Positions 16,495-26,133 are shown, numbered from the stretch's first letter. The stretch is DNA of 64,000 nt from Aurantimonas coralicida DSM 14790 (GCF_000421645.1 NZ_ATXK01000001.1:1-64000), one strand, 5' to 3'. The notes: generated from the letters alone by a model not told the origin. Numbers and translations: made by a program.

Positions 16495-18486
16495 ATGAAG
16501 ACGATCATGCTTCTGGGCACCACGGCTGCGCTGGCGCTGCCGGCATTCGGTGCGGCGACCGCGCAGGAGCCGGACCGGGCCCAGTGCGTGCCTGCGCTCA
16601 CCGATGGCGGCTTCGCCCTGACAATTCGGGTCGAGGGCGAGGACGGCCTCTTCCGCCTGACCTGCCGCGACGGTTCGCTCGTCGCCGTTCCCGCCGATGC
16701 GATGGTCGGACAGGCCCTTGCGCCGACAGCGGACGCGGCATCCGAGACAGCGGCCAGGGAGATCGACGCCAGCGGCGAAGCGGCGCAATCCGAACTCGGC
16801 GCAAGCGAGGAACTGGCCGAACCGCCCACCGAACTGTCCGCAGCGCCCGATGGCGACGTGGGCGACAAGATGGCGAGCGACGGAACGGCGGTGCCGAAAG
16901 CTCCCGACGTGGAGACGGCCACGAAGGACGCAGGGACAATCATCGAGGACAGCGTTGCGGCCGCGCAAGGTTCGTCCGGCGAAACGCCGGCCGCCCCGGA
17001 GGCGGACAGCCAGGCGTCCGGGACGGAAGCCGACGATGAGGATACCCGCGCTCCCGGCACCGCATCGGCTGCGATCAACGAGCTGATCGGCGACACCGGC
17101 AACGCCGGTGCCCTGGGTGAAACCTCGGCCGATCCGGCGCAGCCGGACGACCAGGCCGACAGCGCCGATGCTCCGGAGGCGGATGCGGCCGAACAGACGG
17201 ATTCGCACGACAGCGCCGATGCGGACCCGCAGGATGATGCGATGGCCGACGTCCTCGAAGAGGACAGCACGGCCGACGCCAAGGCCGATACCGTTGATGC
17301 CATGTCCGAGGACGAGGCGGAGGCCGAAATCGGCGACGATGGCGATATGGCCGACACCGCGTTGGATGGGATCGATGACGATGTCGAAGACGCGGCAGAG
17401 GTCGACGCCGACGACGCGGCGATGTCCAGCGACATGGCTTCAGACAGCGCCGAGTATGATGCTGAGGATGTGGCCGACATCATCGCCGACAGTGCCGACG
17501 GTGCCGCGGCCGAACTGGAGGCGGATGCCGCCGATCTCTCGGAGGCCGAGTCGGCCGAAGAGATGGATTCGCAGGACAGCGTCGCTGACACAGTCGATGC
17601 GGACCCGCAGGATGATGCGATGGCCGACGCCATGTCCCAAGACGATTCGGAGGCCGAGGCAGGCGACGCGGCGATGTCCGGCGACATGGCGGCCGACAGC
17701 CTCGCGGATGACGCCGAGGAAGAGGATGCGGTCGACATCATTGCCGACAGCGCCGACGACGCCGCGAGCGAACTGGACATCGACGCCCTCGACTCGCCGC
17801 CGGAAGAGCTGACCGACACCGCCCGCAACGCCGCCGGCGTGGCGGGCACGATGCCGCAATCCTCGGTCACCGAGGCGCCGCAGGATGCCGAACCGACCGG
17901 ACCGGCCACCATGGCCGCGGAGGACGGCATGGCGGAGATGGACAAGCCGGCGGTCGCGCCCGAGGACGCGGCACCTGACGGCGAGGTCGCGAGCCCCGGC
18001 GAGGCGAAGCAGGCCGATCGGCTCGCCGCCACCGAAGACCCGGCAATGGACGAGGCGGACGATGCTGCGGCGCCGCAGACATCCGAACCCGACATGATCG
18101 CGGTGCCGCTGGCGGTCATCGGCAGCGCCGAACTGGCCCTGCCCGGCGCGCAGTTCCGCTCCGTGGCGATCCGCGACGACGGCGACCAGCAGGTCTACGC
18201 CCTGCGGGGCGAGATGCGCAGCGGCCGCGACGTGGCGGTGACCGTCGCCGAGGACGGCGCCGTCGTGAAGATCGACCGCGAAATCCTGCAGGAGGACGTG
18301 CCGGAGCGGATCCTGCGGATCGCCGAGGCGCTGATGCCGGACGCAGAGATCCTGCGCGTGACCCTGTCGAACCGCGACAACTACAAGAGCTTCTTTGTCT
18401 TCAGCGGGCTCGACGCGCGCGGCGACGGCTTCGAGCTGGAAATCCGCTCGGACGGCCGCAGCGTCGCCTTCGACCGCCCGTCATAA
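16495..18486 (+). CDS. Exported, highly acidic repeat protein
   Basis: 663 residues. A signal peptide (MKTIMLLGTTAALALPAFGA, cleavage near ATAQ) precedes a small N-terminal domain with two Cys (QCVPALTDGG ... LFRLTCRDGS). Residues about 80-540 are Asp/Glu/Ala/Ser-rich, low complexity, with internal repeats (DADPQDDAMAD twice; DAAMSxDMAxDS and IIADSADxAAxELxxDA twice). The last ~120 residues form a folded-looking domain (DVAVTVAEDGAVVKIDREIL) resembling PepSY-like folds. Ribosome site AGGGAGAGACGGAC precedes the ATG. The gene sits on the opposite strand between ilvB and ilvH. Function unknown; cation binding or cell-surface spacing are possibilities only. Confidence 0.75.
   Translation: MKTIMLLGTTAALALPAFGAATAQEPDRAQCVPALTDGGFALTIRVEGEDGLFRLTCRDGSLVAVPADAMVGQALAPTADAASETAAREIDASGEAAQSELGASEELAEPPTELSAAPDGDVGDKMASDGTAVPKAPDVETATKDAGTIIEDSVAAAQGSSGETPAAPEADSQASGTEADDEDTRAPGTASAAINELIGDTGNAGALGETSADPAQPDDQADSADAPEADAAEQTDSHDSADADPQDDAMADVLEEDSTADAKADTVDAMSEDEAEAEIGDDGDMADTALDGIDDDVEDAAEVDADDAAMSSDMASDSAEYDAEDVADIIADSADGAAAELEADAADLSEAESAEEMDSQDSVADTVDADPQDDAMADAMSQDDSEAEAGDAAMSGDMAADSLADDAEEEDAVDIIADSADDAASELDIDALDSPPEELTDTARNAAGVAGTMPQSSVTEAPQDAEPTGPATMAAEDGMAEMDKPAVAPEDAAPDGEVASPGEAKQADRLAATEDPAMDEADDAAAPQTSEPDMIAVPLAVIGSAELALPGAQFRSVAIRDDGDQQVYALRGEMRSGRDVAVTVAEDGAVVKIDREILQEDVPERILRIAEALMPDAEILRVTLSNRDNYKSFFVFSGLDARGDGFELEIRSDGRSVAFDRPS
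17217..17630 (+). repeat. Direct repeats inside the acidic gene
   Basis: The same ~33-bp DNA segment, starting GATGCGGACCCGCAGGATGA, occurs near 17217 and near 17598, 381 bp (127 codons) apart. A second, more diverged pair (GACGCGGCGATGTCC) lies near 17413 and 17665, 252 bp apart. Both spacings keep the frame, so the acidic region grew by in-frame duplication. Confidence 0.75.
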
Positions 18487-18497
18487 GCCTGAAACGA

Positions 18498-18525
18498 CGA
18501 AGGGCGGCGTTGCCGCCGCCCTTCG
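18498..18525. terminator. Hairpin between convergent genes (acidic protein and ilvB)
   Basis: CGAAGGGCGGCG (18498-18509) pairs perfectly with CGCCGCCCTTCG (18514-18525). It lies between two facing stops and probably terminates both transcripts. No long T-run on either side. Confidence 0.7.
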
Positions 18526-18553
18526 CCAATCTGCACTGAGACTGCCAGCCCGG

Positions 18554-20338
18554 TCAGACCAGGGCACGGCCCTTGGCGTCGATGGCGCTGCCGACCGCCT
18601 CGTCGCTCGCCTCGTCCGGCAGCAGGATCTCGTTATGGGCCTTGCCCGACGGGATCATCGGGAAGCAATTGGCGAGGTTCGCCACCCGGCAGTCGAACAG
18701 GACCGGCTTGTCGACGGCGAGCATCTCCTCGATGGCGGCGTCGAGATCGCCCGGCTTCTGGCAGCGGATGCCATGGCCGCCATAGGCTTCGGCCAGCTTG
18801 ACGAAGTCCGGCAGCGCCTCGGTGTAGGAGTTCGACAGCCGGTTGCCGTGCAGGAGCTGCTGCCACTGCCGGACCATGCCCATATACTGGTTGTTCAGGA
18901 TGAAGATCTTGACGTTGGCGCCGTGCTGCACCGCCGTCGACATCTCCTGCATGTTCATCAGCACCGACGCATCGCCGGCGATGCAGACCGACAGCGCGTC
19001 CGGATGGGCGATCTGCGCGCCGATCGCCGCCGGCAGGCCATAGCCCATCGTGCCGAGACCGCCCGAGGTCAGCCACCGGTTCGGCGCCTCGAAGCCGTAG
19101 AACTGCGCCGCCCACATCTGGTGCTGGCCGACCTCGGTGGAGACGTAGGTCTCGCGATCCTTGGTGTGCGCATAGAGCCGCTGGATGGCGTATTGCGGCA
19201 TGATGACGTCGTCATTCGGCCGGTACGCCAGGCTGTCGCGGGCCCGCCACGTGCCGATCTCGTCCCACCAACCGGCGAGCGAGGCCGGGTCGATCGCCGT
19301 GCCGCGCTCCTTCCAGATGCCGACCATGTCGCGCAGGACATGGGTGACATCGCCGATGATCGGCAGGTCGACGCGCACGTTCTTGTTGATCGACGAGGGG
19401 TCGATGTCGATGTGGATCTTCTTGGAGTGCGGCGAGAAGGCGTCGAGCCGACCGGTGATCCGGTCGTCGAAGCGCGCGCCGACGCACAGCATGACGTCGC
19501 AGCCATGCATGGCCAGATTGGCCTCGTAGGTGCCGTGCATGCCCAGCATGCCCAGCCAGCTCTCGCCGGAGGCCGGATAGGCGCCAAGCCCCATCAGCGT
19601 CGAGGTGATCGGCGCACCGGTCAGCGCGACCAGCTCGCGCAGGAGCTGCGCGGCCTCGGGGCCGGAATTGATGACGCCGCCGCCCGAATAGATGATCGGC
19701 CGTTTGGCGCCCGCCAGCATCGCCACCGCCGCCTCGATGCGGTCGCGGTCGCCGACCAGCTTCGGCCGGTAGCTCTCGTGCTGGGTCTGCGGCGCCGGCG
19801 GCGTGTAGAGGCCGGTGGCGAACTGCACGTCCTTGGGAATGTCGACGACGACCGGCCCCGGGCGACCGGTGGTCGCCACGTGGAAGGCCTCGTGCAGGAC
19901 GCGTGCCAGATCGTTGACGTCCTTCACCAGCCAGTTGTGCTTGGTGCAGGGCCGCGTGATGCCGACCGTATCGCATTCCTGGAAGGCGTCGGAGCCGATC
20001 AGCGTCGTCGGCACCTGGCCGGTGATGCAGACCAGCGGGATCGAATCCATCAGGGCGTCCTGCAGCGCGGTCACCGCATTGGTCGCGCCGGGGCCCGAGG
20101 TCACCAGCATGACGCCCGGCTTGCCGGTTGCGCGGGCATAGCCCTCCGCGGCGTGGCCGGCCCCCTGCTCGTGCCGCACCAGGACATGGCGGACCGCTTC
20201 CTGCTGGAAGATCTCGTCATAGATCGGGAGAACCGCGCCGCCCGGATAGCCGAAGATGTCGGCGACGCCATGATCCTTCAGCGCCTGCACGACCATCGCC
20301 GCGCCTGTCATTTCCCGTGTGTCCGATGTCGCGTTCAT
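18554..20338 (-). CDS. ilvB: Acetolactate synthase large (catalytic) subunit
   Basis: 594 residues from [20 protein letters not shown]. It makes acetolactate or acetohydroxybutyrate from pyruvate, the first common step for valine, leucine and isoleucine, using thiamine diphosphate, FAD and Mg. Motifs: [14 protein letters not shown], the catalytic Glu in [17 protein letters not shown], and the ThDP-binding segment [19 protein letters not shown] longer frame to 20455 runs into the attenuator and is not coding. The upstream leader peptide and terminator indicate control by branched-chain aminoacyl-tRNA supply. Confidence 0.98.
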   Translation of the reverse strand: MNATSDTREMTGAAMVVQALKDHGVADIFGYPGGAVLPIYDEIFQQEAVRHVLVRHEQGAGHAAEGYARATGKPGVMLVTSGPGATNAVTALQDALMDSIPLVCITGQVPTTLIGSDAFQECDTVGITRPCTKHNWLVKDVNDLARVLHEAFHVATTGRPGPVVVDIPKDVQFATGLYTPPAPQTQHESYRPKLVGDRDRIEAAVAMLAGAKRPIIYSGGGVINSGPEAAQLLRELVALTGAPITSTLMGLGAYPASGESWLGMLGMHGTYEANLAMHGCDVMLCVGARFDDRITGRLDAFSPHSKKIHIDIDPSSINKNVRVDLPIIGDVTHVLRDMVGIWKERGTAIDPASLAGWWDEIGTWRARDSLAYRPNDDVIMPQYAIQRLYAHTKDRETYVSTEVGQHQMWAAQFYGFEAPNRWLTSGGLGTMGYGLPAAIGAQIAHPDALSVCIAGDASVLMNMQEMSTAVQHGANVKIFILNNQYMGMVRQWQQLLHGNRLSNSYTEALPDFVKLAEAYGGHGIRCQKPGDLDAAIEEMLAVDKPVLFDCRVANLANCFPMIPSGKAHNEILLPDEASDEAVGSAIDAKGRALV

Positions 20339-20418
20339 GGCTCGTCTTCCGTCTCGTGCCTGCCGGGTTGGTCTGGCGCCGCTCCCGGTCCGGATGCTGT
20401 GTCGGAACTCGGCGCAAT

Positions 20419-20498
20419 AAAAAAGGGCCGCTGGGGCCCTTTGAGTTGCGCACACGTGGCTCTCGCCGGGCGGTCCCTAGACCGCCTCGCGTGTGCGC
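20419..20498 (-). promoter_or_regulatory. Attenuator of the ilvB leader
   Basis: Read leftward: a stem made of 20490-20498 with 20448-20456 encloses an inner stem 20480-20486 with 20469-20475, overlapping the end of the leader peptide; then an intrinsic terminator AAAGGGCC (20435-20442) / GGCCCTTT (20422-20429) with a T-run at 20419-20424. This is the layout of ribosome-mediated attenuation: stalling at Ile/Leu/Val codons would change the pairing and allow read-through into ilvB, whose start is 80 nt further. Confidence 0.85.
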
Positions 20499-20530
20499 CG
20501 TCCTACTACGAGAATGTTGATCTTTGTCAT
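20477..20530 (-). CDS. ilvB leader peptide
   Basis: A 17-residue peptide MTKINILVVGRRTREAV. Five of residues 4-9 are branched-chain amino acids (Ile, Ile, Leu, Val, Val), with a further Val at the end. It is encoded just upstream of a stem-loop and an intrinsic terminator preceding ilvB, as in classical attenuators of branched-chain operons. The TAG stop lies within the inner stem. Confidence 0.85.
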   Translation of the reverse strand: MTKINILVVGRRTREAV

Positions 20531-20620
20531 GGGGCGGAAGCTAAGCCCGTCCAGCGCGTCCGTCAACGACTTATCTTGCGGCCGTGCCCGGCGGCGGTCC
20601 TGCCGCCGGGCCACTCGAGG

Positions 20621-21427
20621 TCAGCCGACCTTCTCGATGTGGATGCGGCGATAGAGTGCCTCGACGCAGGCATAGGCGCCGAAGGCGATCAGCCCGAGCC
20701 CGGTCAGCGACAAGAGCACCCAGCCATAGCTCCAGTCCGACATCGCCTGCAGCGCCGCTTCCAGCCCCGGCGTATCGCCCTCGCCATAGGAGACGGCACC
20801 GGTAAACAACAGCCCGGCCAGAACGAAGAAGGTGACGCCCCGGGCGATCAGGCCGAAGCGGCAGATCGGCCGCAGCCAGGCGCGCTTGCCGGCGGGAATG
20901 GTCATGTATTTCTCGAAGCCAGCGACGACGCCCTTGTAGATGTGAGCGGCACCGGCGACCGCCATGCCCAGCGACACGATATAGGTGATCCAGACGCCGT
21001 AGCCGGCATCGTAGGCCGCCGCGACGACACCGCCACCGCCTCCGTCCGACCGCATGCCGGCAAGGACCGTCGCCGCATAGAACGCGGTACCGCCATAGGC
21101 GAAGGCGCTGATCAGCAGGCCGAAACGCGCGAACACGCCCCTGGCGTCGAGACCGTGCTCGTCGACGTCAAAGAACATCTGAATCAGCCGCCAGATGGTG
21201 AAACAGGTCAGCGCCGCGATGAGCGCGACGAGGGCGACCGTCCCGAAGGCGGAGCCGGCGACCGTGTCGACCGCGTCCTTGGTCCCCATGGCCCGGCCGG
21301 TGGCGTAGGCGGCGCGAAACGCGAAGTAGCCGACGATGAGATACACCAGCCCGCGAGCGGCGTAGCCGGCCCGCGCTGCCTTGCGGAGCCAGTCGTGATG
21401 CTGGTGGGGAATATCCAGGGTGGTCAA
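20621..21427 (-). CDS. DUF1206 membrane protein
   Basis: 268 residues with about six membrane helices organised as three repeats, each starting with a pattern like ARAGYAARGLVYLIVG (near 18), ARFGLLISAFAYGGTAFYA (near 100) and CRFGLIARGVTFFVLAG (near 193). This threefold repeat defines DUF1206, whose function is unknown. Cytoplasmic-membrane protein. It ends just ahead of the ilvB leader promoter region on the same strand. Confidence 0.9.
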   Translation of the reverse strand: MTTLDIPHQHHDWLRKAARAGYAARGLVYLIVGYFAFRAAYATGRAMGTKDAVDTVAGSAFGTVALVALIAALTCFTIWRLIQMFFDVDEHGLDARGVFARFGLLISAFAYGGTAFYAATVLAGMRSDGGGGGVVAAAYDAGYGVWITYIVSLGMAVAGAAHIYKGVVAGFEKYMTIPAGKRAWLRPICRFGLIARGVTFFVLAGLLFTGAVSYGEGDTPGLEAALQAMSDWSYGWVLLSLTGLGLIAFGAYACVEALYRRIHIEKVG

Positions 21428-21466
21428 TGTCGCTCCTCGCCTTGTGAAGAGCCTATACGCGGCGGC

Positions 21467-22312
21467 TCAGGCGTTGGTTCCGAGGAGCACCCCGGCGGCC
21501 GACCCGGCACTGACCCGGTTCCGTCCCGCCTGCTTGGCCTTGTAGAGATTGACGTCGGCCCGCTTGAAGATCGCCGCGCAGCCGTCGCCCGGCTCCGAAG
21601 AGGCCAGTCCCACCGATACCGTGGTGCGCAGCCTGACGTCTCCGACCCGGATGGTGAGCCCCGAAATCGCCTGCCGTATCCGCTCGGCGAAGGAGACAAG
21701 GCCGGGCGCCGACATGTTCGTCACGATGATCGCGAACTCCTCGCCGCCGAGGCGGGCGACCACGTCGCGGTGGCGCGCGAAATCCGTCAGGCAGCCGGCG
21801 ACCGCCTTCAGCACCTCGTCCCCCACATCGTGGCCGTAGGTGTCGTTGACCGCCTTGAACTTGTCGAGGTCGAACAGCAGCAGCCCAACCGGGCGACCGA
21901 CGCGGTCGAAGGCGACGACATATTCCTCGAACATCCGGTCGAAACAGCGCCGGTTGCGCAGGCCGGTGAGCGGATCGGTTAGCGCCGCCTGCTCCAGATG
22001 CTGGGAGCGCTGCTCGAGCGTGCCGGCAAGCGAGCGCAGCTTGCCCTGCTCGCGAAGCTGCGCGCGGATGGTCGGCAGGATCAGGAACAGGCCGGTGCCC
22101 AGCGCCACGACGAGGCTGGCGATGGTCGCCGCAAACAGGCTGCTCATGATCGGCGGCTCGCTGTCGCCGACCCGGGCGAGGATTGCCACGGTGACCGCAT
22201 GTGCTTTGACGGTACAGGCGACCGCAACGACGATCGCAGCCAGATAAAGCCCGACCGAAAGCTCTGCCTTGGTGACCTTCATCGACCGCCCGACTTCCCG
22301 ATTCTTCCCCAT
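21467..22312 (-). CDS. Diguanylate cyclase (GGDEF) with two membrane segments
   Basis: 281 residues. Two N-terminal membrane helices (about 18-40 and 55-80) bracket a short periplasmic loop; a coiled-coil linker (LREQGKLRSLAGTLEQRSQHL) leads into a GGDEF domain beginning TDPLTGLRNRRCFDRMF with the active site ARLGGEEFAIIV. The A/GGEEF signature is intact, so it should make c-di-GMP. No RxxD inhibitory site is obvious just before it. An alternative start at 22282 (MKVTKAELSVG) is equally plausible, since neither has a clear ribosome site. Confidence 0.92.
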   Translation of the reverse strand: MGKNREVGRSMKVTKAELSVGLYLAAIVVAVACTVKAHAVTVAILARVGDSEPPIMSSLFAATIASLVVALGTGLFLILPTIRAQLREQGKLRSLAGTLEQRSQHLEQAALTDPLTGLRNRRCFDRMFEEYVVAFDRVGRPVGLLLFDLDKFKAVNDTYGHDVGDEVLKAVAGCLTDFARHRDVVARLGGEEFAIIVTNMSAPGLVSFAERIRQAISGLTIRVGDVRLRTTVSVGLASSEPGDGCAAIFKRADVNLYKAKQAGRNRVSAGSAAGVLLGTNA

Positions 22313-22358
22313 GGGAACTGATACGACGAGAAGCTGTCCGATCGCTTAATGCGATTGC

Positions 22359-23267
22359 TCAAATCGTCTCGATCGCGGCGATGTCGGGGGACGCAAGCCG
22401 CTGCCAGCTCGCATCGAACTGGTTCCGGAACCAGGTCTCCTGGCGCTTGGCATATTGGCGGGTGCGGGTTGCGGCACGGGCGACCGCGGCATCTTGCGCC
22501 ATCGTTCCGTCGAGCACCGCCGACAGTTCGGCGACGCCGATGGCCTTGGCCGCCGATCCCTCCATCGCGCCGGGGATGGTACGGAACGCCGCGACCTCCT
22601 CCAGCGCGCCTGCCGCCATCATCTGCGCGAAGCGCTCCGCGATGGTCTGGCGCAGCACGCTGCGCTCCGGTGCCGTCACGAGCTTCACGCAGGCGGACGG
22701 GTCCAGAAGGCCGGGCCGCCGGCCGGTCTGGAGGGCCGACAGCGGCTGCCCAGCCGCTTCGCCCACCTCGAGCGCCCGCACGATCCGCTGCCCGTCGGCC
22801 GGGTCGATCCGTTGCGCGGCAATGGGATCGGAGTGGGTCAGCAGGCCGTGAAGGGCCGGAGCGCCTTCCTCCGCCAGCCGGTTGCGCCAGCGTTCGCGGA
22901 TCTCCGGCGGCACTTCGGGCAGATCGTCGAGAAGACCGAGCAGCGCCTTGAAGTAGAGGCCGGTGCCGCCGCACAGGATCGGCAGCCTGCCGGCCGCGCG
23001 GATCTCCTCCAGCACCGGCGCGACGTCGCGAATCCAGGCGCCGACGGAATAGATCCGGTCGGGCGCGACATGCCCGTAGAGCCGGTGCGGCACGCGGGCG
23101 AGCGCATCGGCGTCCGGGCGCGCGGTCAGGATGCTGAGGCCATCATAGACCTGCATGGAATCGGCGTTGACCACGACGCCGTCGTGGCGCTCGGCCAGTT
23201 CCACCGCGAGGCCCGACTTGCCGCTGGCGGTCGGCCCGGCTATCAGGATCGCCTGTTTTCCCGCCAT
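22359..23267 (-). CDS. miaA: tRNA dimethylallyltransferase
   Basis: 302 residues from MAGKQAILIAGPTASGKSGL. MiaA adds the dimethylallyl group to A37 of tRNAs reading UNN codons. Motifs: P-loop GPTASGKSGLA, NADSMQVYDGLSILTA, the central LPILCGGTGLYFKALL, and C-terminal TRTRQYAKRQETWFRNQF. ATGs further upstream (23285, 23303) overlap the divergent serB start; none has a clear ribosome site, so the exact start is uncertain. Confidence 0.96.
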   Translation of the reverse strand: MAGKQAILIAGPTASGKSGLAVELAERHDGVVVNADSMQVYDGLSILTARPDADALARVPHRLYGHVAPDRIYSVGAWIRDVAPVLEEIRAAGRLPILCGGTGLYFKALLGLLDDLPEVPPEIRERWRNRLAEEGAPALHGLLTHSDPIAAQRIDPADGQRIVRALEVGEAAGQPLSALQTGRRPGLLDPSACVKLVTAPERSVLRQTIAERFAQMMAAGALEEVAAFRTIPGAMEGSAAKAIGVAELSAVLDGTMAQDAAVARAATRTRQYAKRQETWFRNQFDASWQRLASPDIAAIETI

Positions 23268-23283
23268 TTCGGACTGTCGCTTC

Positions 23284-24177
23284 ATGCTCGTCGCCACGCT
23301 CATTGCCGCACCGAAGGGTGCCGGTCTGCCCGCTTCCGGCCTCGCCGCGATCGCCGAAGCGATCGGCACGACGCCGGACCGGGCCGCGTGGCTGGCCCCC
23401 GGTTATGCCGCCGATCTTCGCTTCGATACGCCGGTGGCCCCGACCTGGCGGCAGGATCTCGCCGCGATCGCGGCCGATGGCGGGTTCGACTGCGTGGTGC
23501 AGCAGCACGACCAGCGGCGCAAGCGGATTTTGATCGCCGACATGGATTCCACCATGATCGATCAGGAGTGCATCGACGAACTCGCCGACGCCATCGGCAT
23601 CAAGGACCGAGTCGCCGGCATCACCGCCCGCGCGATGAATGGCGAGATCGCCTTTGAGCCGGCCCTGAAGGAACGCGTCGCGCTGCTGGAGAAGCTGCCG
23701 ACCGCCGCGGTTGCCGAGGTCATCGCCGAGCGCATCACGCTGGCCTCCGGCGGTGCTGAACTCGTCGCCACCATGCGCGCCAACGGCGCCTTCACCGCCC
23801 TCGTCTCGGGCGGCTTCACCGTCTTCACCGGACCGATCGCGGAGAAGCTGGGCTTCCACGAGAACCGCGCCAACACCCTGCTGCATGAGGGCGACGCCTT
23901 CACCGGGCGCGTTGCGGAACCGATCCTCGGCTCCGCCGCCAAGGTCGCCGCGCTGGAGGATTTCGCAGCTCAGCTCGGTGTCGGCGTCGCCGATGCGATT
24001 GCCGTGGGTGACGGCGCCAACGATTTGCCGATGATCGAGCGGGCCGGCACCGGCGTCGCGTTGCACGCCAAGCCGACCGTCGCCGCCCGTGCGCCTCACC
24101 GGGTCGACCATGGCGATCTGACCGCGCTGCTGTTCATCCAGGGCTACCGGGCCGACGAGATCGTGCGGCCCGGCTGA
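23284..24177 (+). CDS. serB: Phosphoserine phosphatase
   Basis: 297 residues from MLVATLIAAPKGAGL. A HAD-family enzyme that makes serine from phosphoserine. Motif I is IADMDSTMIDQECIDELAD (nucleophile Asp), motif II VSGGFTVFTGP, motif III/IV VGDGANDLPMIERAG. The first ~75 residues form the alphaproteobacterial N-terminal extension. It is divergent from miaA with starts only 17 bp apart (or overlapping), so the promoters must lie within the opposing genes. Confidence 0.96.
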   Translation: MLVATLIAAPKGAGLPASGLAAIAEAIGTTPDRAAWLAPGYAADLRFDTPVAPTWRQDLAAIAADGGFDCVVQQHDQRRKRILIADMDSTMIDQECIDELADAIGIKDRVAGITARAMNGEIAFEPALKERVALLEKLPTAAVAEVIAERITLASGGAELVATMRANGAFTALVSGGFTVFTGPIAEKLGFHENRANTLLHEGDAFTGRVAEPILGSAAKVAALEDFAAQLGVGVADAIAVGDGANDLPMIERAGTGVALHAKPTVAARAPHRVDHGDLTALLFIQGYRADEIVRPG

Positions 24178-24189
24178 TCGCCCTTCGGA

Positions 24190-25869
24190 CTATTCGATCG
24201 GCACGACGACGAAGCGCAGATCGCCATTGCTGGCGGCCAGCAGCAGCAGCGCGTTGCGGCGGCCCTCGTCCTTGAGCTTGGCGATCTTGTCGGCCACCTC
24301 GCGCGCGGTCGCGACCTCTTCCTGGGCCACTTCGCGGATCAGCGTTCCGGCCTCGATGCCCTTCTCGGCGGCATTCGAGTTGGGTGCGACGGCGGTGACG
24401 ACCACGCCCTTGGCGTCCTCGCCCAACGCATATTGCTCGCGCAGCGTCGGATCGATCTCGGTGAGCGTCATGCCCAGCGTTTCTACCGGTCCGGCATCCG
24501 TATCGCCGGTCTCGGCCGCGTCCGGGTCGCTCGTCGGCGCTGCGTCCTCGGATTCGGCCATCAGCTTCTCGCCATCCTCCAGCCGGCCCAGTGTCACCTC
24601 GACACTGGTCCGCTCGGCGGGCTTGTCGGTGGCGGTCTTGCGCAGAACCTCGACCGCGACGGCCTTGCCGACCGGCGTTTCCGCGACGATGCGCGGCAGG
24701 TCGCGCGAACTCTCCACCGCCGTGCCGTCGAAGGAGACGATGACGTCGCCGACCTTCAGGAGGCCGTTGTCGGACGGGCCACCCTCGACGATGCCCATGA
24801 CCACGGCGCCCCGCGCTTCGCCGATCCCGAGGCCTTCGGCGATGTCGTCGGTCACCGCCTGCAGGCGAATGCCCAGCCAGCCACGCCGCGTCTCGCCGAA
24901 TTCGCGCAGCTGGTCGATGACGTTGACGGCCAGGTTTGCCGGCACCGAAAAGCCGATGCCGATCGAGCCGCCGGTCGGCGAGATGATCGCCGTGTTGATG
25001 CCGACGACGTCGCCATTCAGGTCGAACAGCGGGCCGCCGGAATTGCCGCGATTGATCGCTGCGTCGGTCTGGATGAAATTGTCGTAGGGGCCGGCATTGA
25101 TGTTGCGGCCGCGGGCCGAGACGATGCCGATCGACACCGAGCCGCCCAGGCCGAACGGGTTGCCGATGGCCATCACCCAGTCGCCGATCCGCAAAGCTTC
25201 CGAATCGCCGAATTTCACCGACACCAGCGGCTCTGCCGGCTCCACCTTCAGCACCGCCAGGTCGGTCTTCGGATCGGTGCCGATCAGTTCGGCGTCGAGC
25301 TGGGTGCCGTCGGCGAAATTGACGGTGATCGTGTCGGCGTCGGCGATGACGTGATTGTTGGTGACGACGACGCCCGAGGGGTCGACGACGAAGCCCGAGC
25401 CCAGCGACTGCACCCGTCGGTTGCCCAGACCGTCCCGGTCCTGCAGGAGGTCGTCGAAGAAATCCTGCAGCGGCGAGCCTTCCGGCGCCTCGAGCGGGGG
25501 AACGCCCCGGCCGGCAACATCGACCGACTGGGAGGTCGAGATGTTGACGACGGCGTCGAGCAGCCCCTCGGCGAGATCGGCGACAGAGGCCGGCCCCCGC
25601 GCCGCGCCGGCGCCTGGCGCCGTGGTGGCGGGAGCCGGACGGGCTTCCTGCGTCGGGCCATTGTCCACCGGCGGGACCGGCAGCGCCGGAACGGCCGTGT
25701 CCGGTGCATCGGCTTGGGTCTCGCCGGTCTCCGGCGCCTCTGTCTGCGCCTGAGCCTCCGTTTGCGCGTGCGCGGCCAGCGGATGCAGGAGTGCCATCGC
25801 GGCGACGGCCATTGCCGCCGACGCCTGGCCGGCGGAGCGGCGCATCGTTCCGGTCGTCCGAAGTCTCAT
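24190..25869 (-). CDS. Periplasmic DegP/HtrA-type serine protease
   Basis: 559 residues. A signal peptide (ends ALLHPLAAHAQ, about residue 37) is followed by an unusually long Pro/Thr/Glu-rich linker to about 100. The trypsin-like domain has His in VVTNNHVIADADT, Asp in DPKTDLAVLKVEPAE and Ser in NRGNSGGPLFDLNGD. Two PDZ domains follow (GWLGIRLQAVTDDIAEGLGI; GVVVTAVAPNSNAAEKGIEA). Ribosome site GAGAGGATTTGAC precedes the ATG at 25869. It degrades misfolded envelope proteins. Lies downstream of the HflKC genes, another envelope quality-control system. Confidence 0.94.
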   Translation of the reverse strand: MRLRTTGTMRRSAGQASAAMAVAAMALLHPLAAHAQTEAQAQTEAPETGETQADAPDTAVPALPVPPVDNGPTQEARPAPATTAPGAGAARGPASVADLAEGLLDAVVNISTSQSVDVAGRGVPPLEAPEGSPLQDFFDDLLQDRDGLGNRRVQSLGSGFVVDPSGVVVTNNHVIADADTITVNFADGTQLDAELIGTDPKTDLAVLKVEPAEPLVSVKFGDSEALRIGDWVMAIGNPFGLGGSVSIGIVSARGRNINAGPYDNFIQTDAAINRGNSGGPLFDLNGDVVGINTAIISPTGGSIGIGFSVPANLAVNVIDQLREFGETRRGWLGIRLQAVTDDIAEGLGIGEARGAVVMGIVEGGPSDNGLLKVGDVIVSFDGTAVESSRDLPRIVAETPVGKAVAVEVLRKTATDKPAERTSVEVTLGRLEDGEKLMAESEDAAPTSDPDAAETGDTDAGPVETLGMTLTEIDPTLREQYALGEDAKGVVVTAVAPNSNAAEKGIEAGTLIREVAQEEVATAREVADKIAKLKDEGRRNALLLLAASNGDLRFVVVPIE

Positions 25870-26133
25870 GTCAAATCCTCTCGCATCGGCGCGGGACGCG
25901 GCTGCCGCGCGACGGCATGGTCCCGTGCGGCACGGCGCACCGCTGATCAAACGCGGCGCCCGTACTCGGGTGAGCGAGACGGGACCGGAAAACCGCGTCC
26001 GAATCAAGAAGGTTTCTTGTCGCCGACGCAATGGTGATGAGGAGGGAGCCGGGAGGAGGCCGCCAATCGCGACGCTGCCGGAGGGATGGCAACTCTAGTG
26101 TGCGCGGCGGGACACCCGTCCTGCGGGCCGGGC

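Noticed and set aside
18395-21982. 1195-codon rightward open frame
   Set aside because: Antisense to ilvB, DUF1206 and part of a GGDEF gene, all with clear family motifs.
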